Source of the DNA: Bacteroidales bacterium
GTDB lineage: Bacteria; Bacteroidota; Bacteroidia; Bacteroidales; UBA932
Length of the DNA stretch: 64,000 nt
Direction of reading: 5' to 3'
Assembly (NCBI GenBank): GCA_023227835.1
Contig: JALOCI010000004.1
Location: 51,318-115,317 of the forward strand
A program made the translations under genes and the position numbers. This document shows, in pieces, positions 8,567 through 16,690 of the stretch. Numbering within the stretch: position 1 is the stretch's first letter; every line of letters begins with the position of its first letter. The notes beneath the pieces were generated by a model, which worked only from the letters and a program-made list of their open reading frames with translations, did not search any database and was not told where the DNA came from.

Positions 8567-10845
8567 ATTATATGTTCTTGTATTTTACTTATAAGAAACT
8601 CTTTTTCAATAGGTTTTGGAACAAAATCCAAAAAACCTTCAGATAGTGCCCTTCTTTTTTCTTCTTCACCGGCAAAAGCAGTTACAGCTAATACAGGTAT
8701 TTCCGGTCTCTCTCTTTTTATTATTTTATTAGCCTGATAACCATTCATCAAAGGCATATTTAAATCCATAAGAATCATATTTACATCTTTCAGTTCCCTA
8801 CATGACTCAACTGCTTCGTTACCGTTTCTAGCCCTAATGACAATGTAATTTTGAGGAGAGAGAATTTTTTCAATAAGGAGAAAATTAACATCCTCATCTT
8901 CTGCAACAATCAATGTTTTAGACACATATCCGGTTAAATGACGTTGATTGCTTTCCTGAATTATATCTATAATATTATTATCAGCTTCATTGTACGGAAG
9001 GGTAAAATAAAATGTTGTTCCCTCACCGACAACCGAATCAAGCCAGATCTCTCCGCCAAGCAGTTCCACATAAGCCTTGCAGATCGGAAGTCCCAATCCT
9101 GACCCGCCATACTTCCTGCTATCCCCGACTTCAATTTGTCTGAACCTTTTGAATATCTCATCAAACATATTGTCTGGTATACCTATTCCTGTATCTTTAA
9201 CAAAAAACCTTATTTTTTCAGGAATCAGTTCATATCCTAATTCAACAGATCCCTCATGTGTAAACTTAAACGCATTCGTTAAAAGATTAGATATAATCTG
9301 AATAAATTTAATCTCATCACTATTTAAAAATGCTTTGTCATCAGGAAGGGCAAGATTCATATTAATAGCCACACCCTGTTCTTTTGCCTTTATAGAAAAC
9401 TGATCACAGATTTGCCTTATGATACTATTTGCATTGAAGTGTTTTTTATTACAAGTCTCCTGCCCTGCCTCCAATGCTGATATGTTTACAATATCCTTGA
9501 TTATAACCAATAATTGCTGACCACTTTTCTGGATAATTTCTGAAAAAGCAACCCTCTCACCCTGCGATACCTCCTGTTCAGTGAGCATTTGAGCAAAGCC
9601 CATAATAGCATTGAGAGGGGTTCTTATCTCATGTGAGATATTGTGAAGAAATGCTGTCTTCAGCCGATCACTCTCTTCTGCTTTTTCCTTCGCTTTTATA
9701 AAATCTGCAAGTAAAGTCTTTCGCTCCGTAACATCCTCCATAATAATAATATACTTGGAAATTTCCCCATTATCATTCATGATTGATGAAATGTCAGTTT
9801 TAGCCCAAAACACCTCACCGTTTTTTTTCTTGTTCTGAAACTCTCCCTGCCATATATTACCTGCATCTATTTTTTCAATAAGCTTATTATAGAAATTGCT
9901 CTCATTTATGCCTGAGTTGAGGATTTTTGAATTATCCTTAATCAGATCCTCTAATGAATAACCTGTTAATTCTGTGAATTTTGGATTTACATATTCAACT
10001 ATACCACTTCTATCTGTTATTATCACGCATACAGGGTTTTGTTCAACAGCCCTGCTAAGAAGTCTGATTCGGGATTCAGACTGTCTCAGGGATGTAATAT
10101 CCCTTACAAGTACGTGTCTTGCCGGTCGGTCATCAAATGAAAAGGGATGGGAACTTGTCTCCATCAGTATAATATTTCCGTCTTTACGGACACTTTCTAT
10201 ATCTGTTTCATACCTGTATTTAGGGCCATTCCTTGTATAGTCTGAAATAATATAATCTTTTTCATTAACTATTATATCATTTACCTTCATGGAAAGGAAC
10301 TCCTCTCTGGTGTAACCATAAAGATTCAGTGCAGATGTATTAACTTCCAGGAAGAACAAGGTCTCGACATCATATATCCACATAGGTTGTGGATTTTTTG
10401 CGAACATATAACGATAAATTCTCTCACTATCGGTTAACCTCTTCTCAGCCATCTCTTTTTCACGCATAACCCGCTTCTGGTCCAAAGCATTCATGATTGC
10501 GCTGTTGAGCCGTCTGAGATTATCTTTCAAAATATAATCATCTGCTCCTGACTTAAGAGAATTTACAGCAGTCTCTTCATTAATCGATCCGGTTATTAGT
10601 ATAAAAGGAGACCCGGGTAACAATTCATTCCGGATTTTAAGAGCCTCCATGCCGTTGAAATTAGGCAAATTGTAATCTGAAAGTATAATGTCCGGTTTAT
10701 ATGTGTCTATTGCATTTAAATACGCCTGACTTGTTTCAACGGCTATTGATTCGAATATTATATCGCCATCAAGGATAAAATCCTTAATCATTCTTAAGTC
10801 AGAAGGGTTGTCTTCGACAAATAATATCTTCAGCTTCGTATCCAT
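8563..10845 (-). CDS. Hybrid sensor kinase REC-PAS-PAS-HisKA-HATPase-REC
   Basis: A 760-residue soluble kinase with no membrane segment. The N-terminal receiver has phosphoacceptor Asp57 in LSDYNLP. Two PAS domains follow (~145-250, ~262-375), then HisKA with His405 in HNISHEIRTP, HATPase (~510-625, with DTGIGIP and GGSGLGLPI), and a second receiver (~645-757) with MDLNMP. Phosphate could enter at the N-terminal receiver and leave at the C-terminal one. No DNA-binding domain is present. It is coupled by ATGA to the DUF1460 amidase, which suggests a cell-envelope signal, but this is inference. Confidence 0.88.
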   Translation of the reverse strand: MDTKLKILFVEDNPSDLRMIKDFILDGDIIFESIAVETSQAYLNAIDTYKPDIILSDYNLPNFNGMEALKIRNELLPGSPFILITGSINEETAVNSLKSGADDYILKDNLRRLNSAIMNALDQKRVMREKEMAEKRLTDSERIYRYMFAKNPQPMWIYDVETLFFLEVNTSALNLYGYTREEFLSMKVNDIIVNEKDYIISDYTRNGPKYRYETDIESVRKDGNIILMETSSHPFSFDDRPARHVLVRDITSLRQSESRIRLLSRAVEQNPVCVIITDRSGIVEYVNPKFTELTGYSLEDLIKDNSKILNSGINESNFYNKLIEKIDAGNIWQGEFQNKKKNGEVFWAKTDISSIMNDNGEISKYIIIMEDVTERKTLLADFIKAKEKAEESDRLKTAFLHNISHEIRTPLNAIMGFAQMLTEQEVSQGERVAFSEIIQKSGQQLLVIIKDIVNISALEAGQETCNKKHFNANSIIRQICDQFSIKAKEQGVAINMNLALPDDKAFLNSDEIKFIQIISNLLTNAFKFTHEGSVELGYELIPEKIRFFVKDTGIGIPDNMFDEIFKRFRQIEVGDSRKYGGSGLGLPICKAYVELLGGEIWLDSVVGEGTTFYFTLPYNEADNNIIDIIQESNQRHLTGYVSKTLIVAEDEDVNFLLIEKILSPQNYIVIRARNGNEAVESCRELKDVNMILMDLNMPLMNGYQANKIIKRERPEIPVLAVTAFAGEEEKRRALSEGFLDFVPKPIEKEFLISKIQEHII

Positions 10846-10871
10846 AAATGAAAATCACTAAGCTTAATATA

Positions 10872-10879
10872 CAAATATA
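10872..10879 (-). promoter_or_regulatory. -7 box for the hybrid kinase gene
   Basis: The minus strand reads TATATTTG, 26 bases before the kinase ATG. No matching -33 TTTG is seen. Confidence 0.4.
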
Positions 10880-11028
10880 TTAAAAAAGAGGAAAAGTTTG
10901 CTGATTTGTTTTGCCTTTCTGTCGATCATAAACCATTATTCGTATAATAAACAGTTTTTGCTTTGGGATTTCTTTTTACAGGGTACAGTAGTTGCTGAAT
11001 TCCGAAGAAAATAATCAACAAAACAGAA

Positions 11029-11766
11029 ATGAGACATAAGTTATCGACACTCTTATTACTTGTAAATATTACAATATTCACAATTTTCACGACATCCTGT
11101 GAAAAAGATGATAAAATACGAAATGATGGTATAGCCACCAGTTCTGCTATATTCAACACATCTCTTTCATATTCTGCACTTGCGGACATTGAGGGGAATA
11201 ATTACAAAACCATTACAATCGGAACTCAGACATGGATGGCAGAGAATCTACGTACAACATCTTACAATGATGGTTCTGCAATATTAAAAATAGAGAGTGC
11301 TTATAACTGGCAAAGCGATGAAAATGGAGCATATTGCGAATACAAGAATGAAACACAAGAAGATACCATCGCAACTTATGGAAGATTATATAGTTGGTAT
11401 ACTGTTCAGAAAGGGAATTTATGCCCGTCGGGCTGGCATGTGCCTTCAAAAGATGAATTTCAAACGCTTTTTGACTGTATAAATAGCATACATAAAGGCG
11501 GAGCATTAAAAGAGGCAGGGAAGTATCACTGGTATTCTCCTAACAGTTATGCAACGAATGAAAGTGGATTTACAGCCCTCCCCGGAGGAGCCCGTTTTAA
11601 AGGAGGGTCTTTTGGGAATCTCAATTATTATGGATATTGGTGGACATCCACATCATACTCTCAAAGTGGAGCATATGCAATGGGACTTTATTATTCAGAC
11701 GGTGATGTCAGTTTCAACGGTAGCAATATGCATACGGGGTATTCAATCAGATGTATCAAAGATTAA
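11029..11766 (+). CDS. FISUMP-domain lipoprotein
   Basis: A 245-residue lipoprotein with lipobox TTSC followed by EKDDK. The body matches the Fibrobacter succinogenes major paralogous (FISUMP) domain: TITIGTQTWMAENLRT, then GRLYSWYT, LCPSGWHVPSKDEF, GFTALPGGAR, GYWWTSTSY and the ending YSIRCIKD. These aromatic and glycine-rich landmarks are characteristic of the family. The biochemical role of the family is not settled; surface display is likely. The ATG at 11029 is the first in-frame start with a good lipoprotein signal. The gene stands alone, divergent from the kinase and convergent with the hydrolase 5 bases downstream. Confidence 0.85.
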   Translation: MRHKLSTLLLLVNITIFTIFTTSCEKDDKIRNDGIATSSAIFNTSLSYSALADIEGNNYKTITIGTQTWMAENLRTTSYNDGSAILKIESAYNWQSDENGAYCEYKNETQEDTIATYGRLYSWYTVQKGNLCPSGWHVPSKDEFQTLFDCINSIHKGGALKEAGKYHWYSPNSYATNESGFTALPGGARFKGGSFGNLNYYGYWWTSTSYSQSGAYAMGLYYSDGDVSFNGSNMHTGYSIRCIKD

Positions 11767-11771
11767 AATAT

Positions 11772-12623
11772 CTATCTTATATCTTCGCCTCTGAATGGTT
11801 GTCTGAAATATTTGCCGACTGTAGTGTTAAATAGTTCCGGTTGTTCTCTTGGAACCCTGTGAGTTGCGTCCGGAAAAATACAGAGATTGGCATAAGGTAT
11901 ACTTTTATAGATGAATAACGTATGTTCAAGTTTAATAATATCTCTGTCTGCCGAAAGAACCAATACCGGAACCTTGATCCGTCCAAGATCTGCTGATGAC
12001 AATCTTGGTTGGAACTCTACCATTCTGTATCGTTGTTGAATAACTTTCCAGTTTTTCGTAGTGTCCTTTTTGGCCAGCATTTGCTCGGCCTGTATCCTTT
12101 TTCGTTTAGTCGGCTCTATAAAACCGGGATAAAGAGCATTGGTATCAGGTGTTACGTTGGCTCCGTAAACTGCAATTTTCTTAACGGATTTAGGGTGTTT
12201 AATCCCCATTATAAGAGCAATTATACCTCCGTCACTATATCCAATTACATACGCAGAGTCAAGTCCGATTTTTGTTAAGAGGCCAGCAACATCATCTGCT
12301 AATATGTCGTATGTCAGAGAATCGGGTCCTAATTCAGATTTTCCACGGCCCCTGCTATCAATTGCAATTACGTGGTAATCTTTTGAAAAAAAAGAGATTT
12401 GATGGCTCATGTCTTTGATACTGTTTCCATTGCCGTGAAGAATAACCAGCGGCTCTCCTTTCCCATAAGATTCATAGTAAATTTTAACGTTTCCGACTTT
12501 AAGGGATGATCCTGCTTCAGGATTATTCCCATAATGCGTATCGGTTACCTGTCCCGGGAGATTGCCCAATCCTAAAAAGGTTATAAAGCATTGTATTAAT
12601 AAAACTGTCTTATAAAAATGCAT
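11772..12623 (-). CDS. Exported alpha/beta hydrolase
   Basis: A 283-residue alpha/beta hydrolase with an N-terminal signal segment (cleaved near LGNLPGQ). The oxyanion HGNGNS, the nucleophile elbow GYSDGG (Ser), the acid in VLSADRD and the terminal His in FPDATHRVP form a complete triad. DSRGRGKSE is the usual motif preceding the nucleophile. The substrate cannot be assigned; esterases, haloperoxidase-like enzymes and lactonases share this pattern. It lies 17 bases downstream of the PagL-like outer-membrane gene and may be cotranscribed with it. Confidence 0.85.
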   Translation of the reverse strand: MHFYKTVLLIQCFITFLGLGNLPGQVTDTHYGNNPEAGSSLKVGNVKIYYESYGKGEPLVILHGNGNSIKDMSHQISFFSKDYHVIAIDSRGRGKSELGPDSLTYDILADDVAGLLTKIGLDSAYVIGYSDGGIIALIMGIKHPKSVKKIAVYGANVTPDTNALYPGFIEPTKRKRIQAEQMLAKKDTTKNWKVIQQRYRMVEFQPRLSSADLGRIKVPVLVLSADRDIIKLEHTLFIYKSIPYANLCIFPDATHRVPREQPELFNTTVGKYFRQPFRGEDIR

Positions 12624-12640
12624 GTTAAAATGTTTAATAA

Positions 12641-13888
12641 TTAAAAAGAATAGCCCATGTTTATAGTCAGGGGGATTTTTACTCCACTATTTGCCGGAAA
12701 GATATTCCCGTTTGAATAGTGAGCAATGCGTAATTCAGCATTTAAAGACCTCTTTTTGCCGAAGAAAAAACCAAGTGCCATAGCATCATAAAATGTGAAT
12801 TTTTTACCAGTATTTTCTCCATCAAGTATGGTTTTTGAAATATATGTAGGTCCTGCCACTATATAATAGAAATATGTGTCCAGAGGTTTGGTGTGCAATA
12901 AATTCAGCCTAAATACAGGGAAAAGTGATAATGCAAAAAAATCTTCTCTGTTTTTATTTGTCTGGAGAACGGAAATATTTGCACCCCAATCCAAAGCAAA
13001 AACTTTTGGAGAGTGGAATATATTTCTTTGATATGTTATAAAAGTACCCCTGCTTATTTCAGAATTTCCACCCCAGAAGATATTTAATCCTGCAACAAAA
13101 TTGTTTATATTATAACCTGCAAAGTTTGTTGTATAACCAATCTGGATCCATTGTCTCGGATATTTTATATCCCTTAAGAGTGATTTTTCAATCTTATCTT
13201 CTTCTATTGGCTGGAAACGGTACTGGATACCGGCTCCCACATAAGAAGTGTATGGTTGGTCGTACCTTTTTTCTGGAGGAGAATAATTTGCAACAATCTG
13301 AATCCCTGTTTTTTTACTGAGATTATACATGACACCTCCCCCGAAAAGAAATGTAGCATAATTGGCATCAGCAACTACTGTGTTACCAGATTCATCATTA
13401 AACCCGTTTCTTGTAATTATTCCCAAACCGGCTTCCCCATATAAATTTATATTTTTCCCGACAGGAATGGTCGGTTTGATGGTCAATCCCCCGACATTAG
13501 CCCATACGGTTTTAGAAAATGTTTTGTTATAGTCCGGCTGTTTATAATATTTATAATTTACCCATAAAACGGGTCTCATATATGTAATTTGGGCTGAAAG
13601 ATAATCATTGAACTTATAGCCGAATAAAACGAGTCTGACAGCCGCGTGTTTTACAGACAGAGAATGAAGAGAATAACCGGATTCCAACTGCCTTTCAGAG
13701 AATGGATATGATATGTATCCTGTGGTTATTTCAAAATACGATTTTTGCAGAAAGTTCGGTACCTGGTATCTAATATCGGTCTTTTTCCCGACATCACAAG
13801 TAATGTTATGTTGAGCTTCTGCTAAATCAATATTCAGGACAGATATTAATAAACAACAGGCAAAAAATTGAGAAACACTCATTTTCAT
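12641..13888 (-). CDS. Outer-membrane protein with PagL/acyloxyacyl-hydrolase-like C-terminus
   Basis: I start it at the ATG at 13888, which gives a standard signal peptide (MKMSVSQFFACCLL, cleaved near AEAQ). A GTG frame extends upstream to 13921 but spoils the signal. The 415 residues look like two small beta-barrels in a row. The first ends GAGIQYRF at ~residue 223, a typical terminal strand, and the second ends INMGYSF. The second half carries RIAHYSNGNIFPANSG, which resembles the His-Ser motif of lipid A 3-O-deacylase PagL. Lipid A or acyl-ester hydrolysis at the outer membrane is a plausible role, unproven. The alpha/beta hydrolase follows. Confidence 0.6.
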   Translation of the reverse strand: MKMSVSQFFACCLLISVLNIDLAEAQHNITCDVGKKTDIRYQVPNFLQKSYFEITTGYISYPFSERQLESGYSLHSLSVKHAAVRLVLFGYKFNDYLSAQITYMRPVLWVNYKYYKQPDYNKTFSKTVWANVGGLTIKPTIPVGKNINLYGEAGLGIITRNGFNDESGNTVVADANYATFLFGGGVMYNLSKKTGIQIVANYSPPEKRYDQPYTSYVGAGIQYRFQPIEEDKIEKSLLRDIKYPRQWIQIGYTTNFAGYNINNFVAGLNIFWGGNSEISRGTFITYQRNIFHSPKVFALDWGANISVLQTNKNREDFFALSLFPVFRLNLLHTKPLDTYFYYIVAGPTYISKTILDGENTGKKFTFYDAMALGFFFGKKRSLNAELRIAHYSNGNIFPANSGVKIPLTINMGYSF

Positions 13889-13917
13889 TGTCTTAGTCAA
13901 AGCATTGTCATTATTAC

Positions 13918-14139
13918 TCACACCAAATTTATAAATAAATCCTTTTGGTGATATATATATATAAAGAAAGGCAGGTCATTTCTGCCTGCCTTCGCTTTTT
14001 TGCGATCATAAACTTTTTTGGATTTGTGAATTTTTTTGTGGCAAACTGGGTGACCATGATTCTCTATCTCTGCATTTCTGCTTGCTGTCCGGTTTGCTTT
14101 GACATAATCATTCAGAGTAATACGTCTTTTCGTTTTCAT
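13918..14139 (-). CDS. Small basic conserved hypothetical protein
   Basis: A 73-residue basic protein from the ATG at 14139. The frame extends upstream to 14187, but MKTKRRITLNDYVKANR looks like the natural beginning. Landmarks are NRTASRNAEIENHG and HKSKKVYDRKKAKAG. I recall similar short lysine-rich proteins in other Bacteroidales but know no function. The charge suggests nucleic-acid binding (inference). A perfect 8-bp hairpin at 13968-13992 lies inside its 3' coding region, so transcription may end within the last codons. Confidence 0.6.
   Translation of the reverse strand: MKTKRRITLNDYVKANRTASRNAEIENHGHPVCHKKIHKSKKVYDRKKAKAGRNDLPFFIYIYHQKDLFINLV
13968..13992 (-). terminator. Hairpin in the 3' end of the small basic gene
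   Basis: AAGGCAGG and CCTGCCTT form a perfect 8-bp stem with a 9-base loop. On the minus strand it is followed by a T-rich stretch (TCTTTATAT). It could work as a terminator for the small gene; on the plus strand a T-run also follows after a few bases. Confidence 0.35.
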
Positions 14140-14434
14140 GATAATCAAATATTTGGCAAATAAATAATTATTTAACAAAATATCCAAAAAGTAGAAATGA
14201 ATATTTTAAAAAAATACTTATTTCTATTTTATTTACATCTATTCCTGAGTAAAAACTCCCATTTCCAAGACTATTTTTGAAAAAAATGAGGCGAGAGATG
14301 GAAGCGATGGAAATAATTCATAACAAGATTCAGATCGGGCATATAAATATATTGCCATGTCACTTCCTTCACGAGCGTCCTCCGGATATCTCTGAATATC
14401 GCGAAGTCAATAATCTTTATAATATCAAATAAGT
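14140..14434. other. Intergenic region upstream of the fimbrial operon
   Basis: This stretch of about 295 bases is strongly AT-rich and has no convincing gene. It should hold promoters for the small minus-strand gene and for the fimbrial operon, but I see no good TAnnTTTG box near 14435. It contains the inverted repeat at 14192-14226. Confidence 0.5.
14192..14226. repeat. Imperfect inverted repeat, 16-base arms
   Basis: Arms at 14192-14207 and 14211-14226 pair with one G-T wobble and one mismatch around a 3-base loop. It is very AT-rich. It could be a terminator, a regulator site or a cruciform; no function is evident. Confidence 0.5.
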
Positions 14435-14974
14435 ATGAATATAAGAATATTAGCATTAATGGCAGTATTATATATTTCTGCCTCATGCGCAAAGATAGAG
14501 AGAGCCCTGGTTTCTGAAGAAAGGAATGTCACAGACATTGTAGACAACCGCAGTAAGAATGACACCCCGACGGTTGAGGTCTATTTCCATATTAAAAGAG
14601 TTGTTAAGCTGCACAATAAAATTTATTATGATGAAAATGGTATAAAACACTTAAAAGAGGAGGTAGATGAAATAACCGACCGTCTGTATATAAGATGCAT
14701 TGGTTCAAGCTATGGGTATCGGGCACTTTATGATCTTGAAATTTATTGTGAAAATGAGTCTCCTCTTGTATTGTGGAATGAAGAGACACGTACAGTCAGT
14801 GGGCTGAATAAAGAGTTATTGTGGATAGATCATAATATATGTGATTATAACGATCCTATTCCTTCCATTAATGTCACACGTTTTTTTGCACAGAAAATTT
14901 CCAAAACAATTACTCGATCAGTTATTTACAATCCTTTACTCAACTCTTGGGAATTGTGCAAAATAGCAATATGA
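14435..14974 (+). CDS. Fimbrial-operon lipoprotein with a module shared with the tip protein
   Basis: A 179-residue lipoprotein (lipobox SASC, Cys18). It is not a recognised fimbrillin. From residue ~47 it reads VEVYFHIKR, then VVKLHNKIYYDENG, and later DRLYIRC. The last module of the protein at 20987-22792 shows the same pattern (KLYFHIER, TAKMEYKNDDGG, DDIYVK). So the first and last genes of the operon share a domain I cannot name. It is 6 bases from the next gene and heads the operon. It may be an accessory or competing tip subunit (inference). Confidence 0.6.
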   Translation: MNIRILALMAVLYISASCAKIERALVSEERNVTDIVDNRSKNDTPTVEVYFHIKRVVKLHNKIYYDENGIKHLKEEVDEITDRLYIRCIGSSYGYRALYDLEIYCENESPLVLWNEETRTVSGLNKELLWIDHNICDYNDPIPSINVTRFFAQKISKTITRSVIYNPLLNSWELCKIAI

Positions 14975-14980
14975 TTCTCC

Positions 14981-15838
14981 ATGAAAGCCATTTTGAAAAT
15001 ATTATATCTTTCAATGATGCTGCCTTCTTGCTGTATCTGTGATTATCCGTATGATATACCTACAGAACATATAAGATTCAAATGTTCTATAGATAATGAG
15101 CATACAAAATCATACACATACATGGAGAGTGGTGTTGTTGCTCTGATTTATACTTTTAATGAAAATTCCATTTATTATCCTGTCGGAGAAGGGTCAATAA
15201 CAGCAATTTCAACAGGCTACGGAGATTTATCAACAAATAGTATGTTGAGTCTCCCGGATGGCGTTTATGATTTTTATTCGTTTTCCTGCAATTCACCTGT
15301 AATGCCGTCTGTAAGTAATTATCTAGGTTATATTTATGGCCTGGATAACGGACAGGATTATCTTTGGGCTACAGCACGACAAATGAACCTGGCAAATGGC
15401 AGAGAGATATATTTGAATTACAGGCATATTGCATGTAAGATACAACTAAGTGTGAATGCCGGAAATAATGTAACTTCTATTTCAATAAACGATATTAGAT
15501 GTACATATCCATCCACCAGTGGTGTAGCACTGGATTTATCACAGGGCACTATAACGCCTTCATCCTTTGTTGAGTCACCATCTTCTATTCCTGGTACAGG
15601 TAACAGCAGAACATTCATTTTATTGCCTTGTTCATCACCCTTAAACATAGTCGTATTAATGGATGCGAATATTGACGGAGAGTATAAGTCTGGAAGAAGT
15701 TTCCAATCAATGCTTGACTTTAATCTTGAGGGAGGCATTTTTTATGACATAACACTCACGCTTAATTCTGATAACACATATACAACAACTTGCTATAAAA
15801 AAGAATGGGAAATTTTATCGGAAACAATAACTTATTAG
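14981..15838 (+). CDS. Fimbrillin-family lipoprotein
   Basis: A 285-residue lipoprotein with cysteines after MMLPS. The body carries LPDGVYDFYSFS, then LDNGQDYLWA, a YRHIACKIQLSVNAG segment and SISINDIRCTYPS, all recurring in the paralogues at 16691 and 17589. This is the FimA/Mfa-like fimbrillin clan, in which a lipid-anchored precursor is processed and polymerises by donor-strand exchange on the cell surface. Its end overlaps the next gene by 34 bases. Exact rank (shaft, anchor or adaptor) cannot be told from the sequence. Confidence 0.7.
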   Translation: MKAILKILYLSMMLPSCCICDYPYDIPTEHIRFKCSIDNEHTKSYTYMESGVVALIYTFNENSIYYPVGEGSITAISTGYGDLSTNSMLSLPDGVYDFYSFSCNSPVMPSVSNYLGYIYGLDNGQDYLWATARQMNLANGREIYLNYRHIACKIQLSVNAGNNVTSISINDIRCTYPSTSGVALDLSQGTITPSSFVESPSSIPGTGNSRTFILLPCSSPLNIVVLMDANIDGEYKSGRSFQSMLDFNLEGGIFYDITLTLNSDNTYTTTCYKKEWEILSETITY

Positions 15839-16674
15839 TGTCTCTGTTATTCCTTACGATTGTTGGCTGTATTAAAGAAGATACAAATAAATGCCCATTT
15901 TTCGGGAAATATCCGGTTACTTTTTTTGATGAGGACAGTTCATCGAGCCAATATAATCAGAATGTATTGCTACACATCACAAAAAATAATGACACTTTGC
16001 ATATTGAATCTCCGGATTACATAATAAATGCAGGCGAAAGAGAGCTTAAAACAGCTTGTCAGTTACACCTGTATCCAGGACAGTACTTATTTAAAGCTAT
16101 TAAATCGCAAAACAAAATGTCTCTTGATGACAAACATGTAAGGCTAAAGAACGGAGAGGCGTACACTTATGCATCTTTTCCAGGGAAAATATCCAAGTCT
16201 CCCGATAATAAATTCGGCATTCGTTTCGGCCTTTTCAATTCATTAATAAGAGTTGCCTGCACGGTAGGCATAAACAATGATCTTAATCAGAATTTTGAGA
16301 TTACAAAAGTAGAAATATCCTCCCCTGACGATACTTCTATACTCCTTGACATAGAGAACGGAAAGTGTAATTATGCACAAGAAGTAACAGATTTTTATGA
16401 TAGCTGCACAATAGAAAATGATCCTTTCGTTTTCTATTATTACTGCGTTCCGATTATCCGGTCAAAGTATATCGTTTTTAAAATATCAATAAAGGAATGC
16501 GGATCAGACAAAAAGAGCATACTTTATTCCAGAGCTTTTCTAAAAACAGACATTGAACAAGGTAAGATATATGATTTTCATTTCAATGTCACTCCCTGGA
16601 GTATAATATACAAAACAACCACAATATCGGACTGGTCTACATTTATAAACAATCAGGTACATCATCTTAAATAA
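15805..16674 (+). CDS. Fimbrillin-like lipoprotein (divergent)
   Basis: A 289-residue lipoprotein with lipobox IVGC at the end of the signal (VSLLFLTIVGCIKED). It starts inside the previous gene, 34 bases before that gene's stop, so translation is probably coupled. It has the general layout of the neighbouring fimbrillins: a short N-terminal strand region (YPVTFFDED), LYPGQYLFKAIKSQ in place of the YDFYSFS motif, and a C-terminal ISDWSTF like the EDWTGQ/SEWAG endings of the paralogues. It is diverged and may be a distinct minor subunit or anchor. Confidence 0.6.
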   Translation: MGNFIGNNNLLVSLLFLTIVGCIKEDTNKCPFFGKYPVTFFDEDSSSSQYNQNVLLHITKNNDTLHIESPDYIINAGERELKTACQLHLYPGQYLFKAIKSQNKMSLDDKHVRLKNGEAYTYASFPGKISKSPDNKFGIRFGLFNSLIRVACTVGINNDLNQNFEITKVEISSPDDTSILLDIENGKCNYAQEVTDFYDSCTIENDPFVFYYYCVPIIRSKYIVFKISIKECGSDKKSILYSRAFLKTDIEQGKIYDFHFNVTPWSIIYKTTTISDWSTFINNQVHHLK

Positions 16675-16690
16675 CTAAATATCAACCATC

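Noticed and set aside
10926..11189. An 87-residue minus-strand frame between the kinase and the FISUMP gene
   Set aside because: It overlaps the FISUMP lipoprotein signal and shows no protein-like pattern.
14271..14492. A 73-residue minus-strand frame overlapping the first fimbrial gene
   Set aside because: No recognisable motif, overlaps a clear lipoprotein signal, and lies in AT-rich DNA with rare stops by chance.
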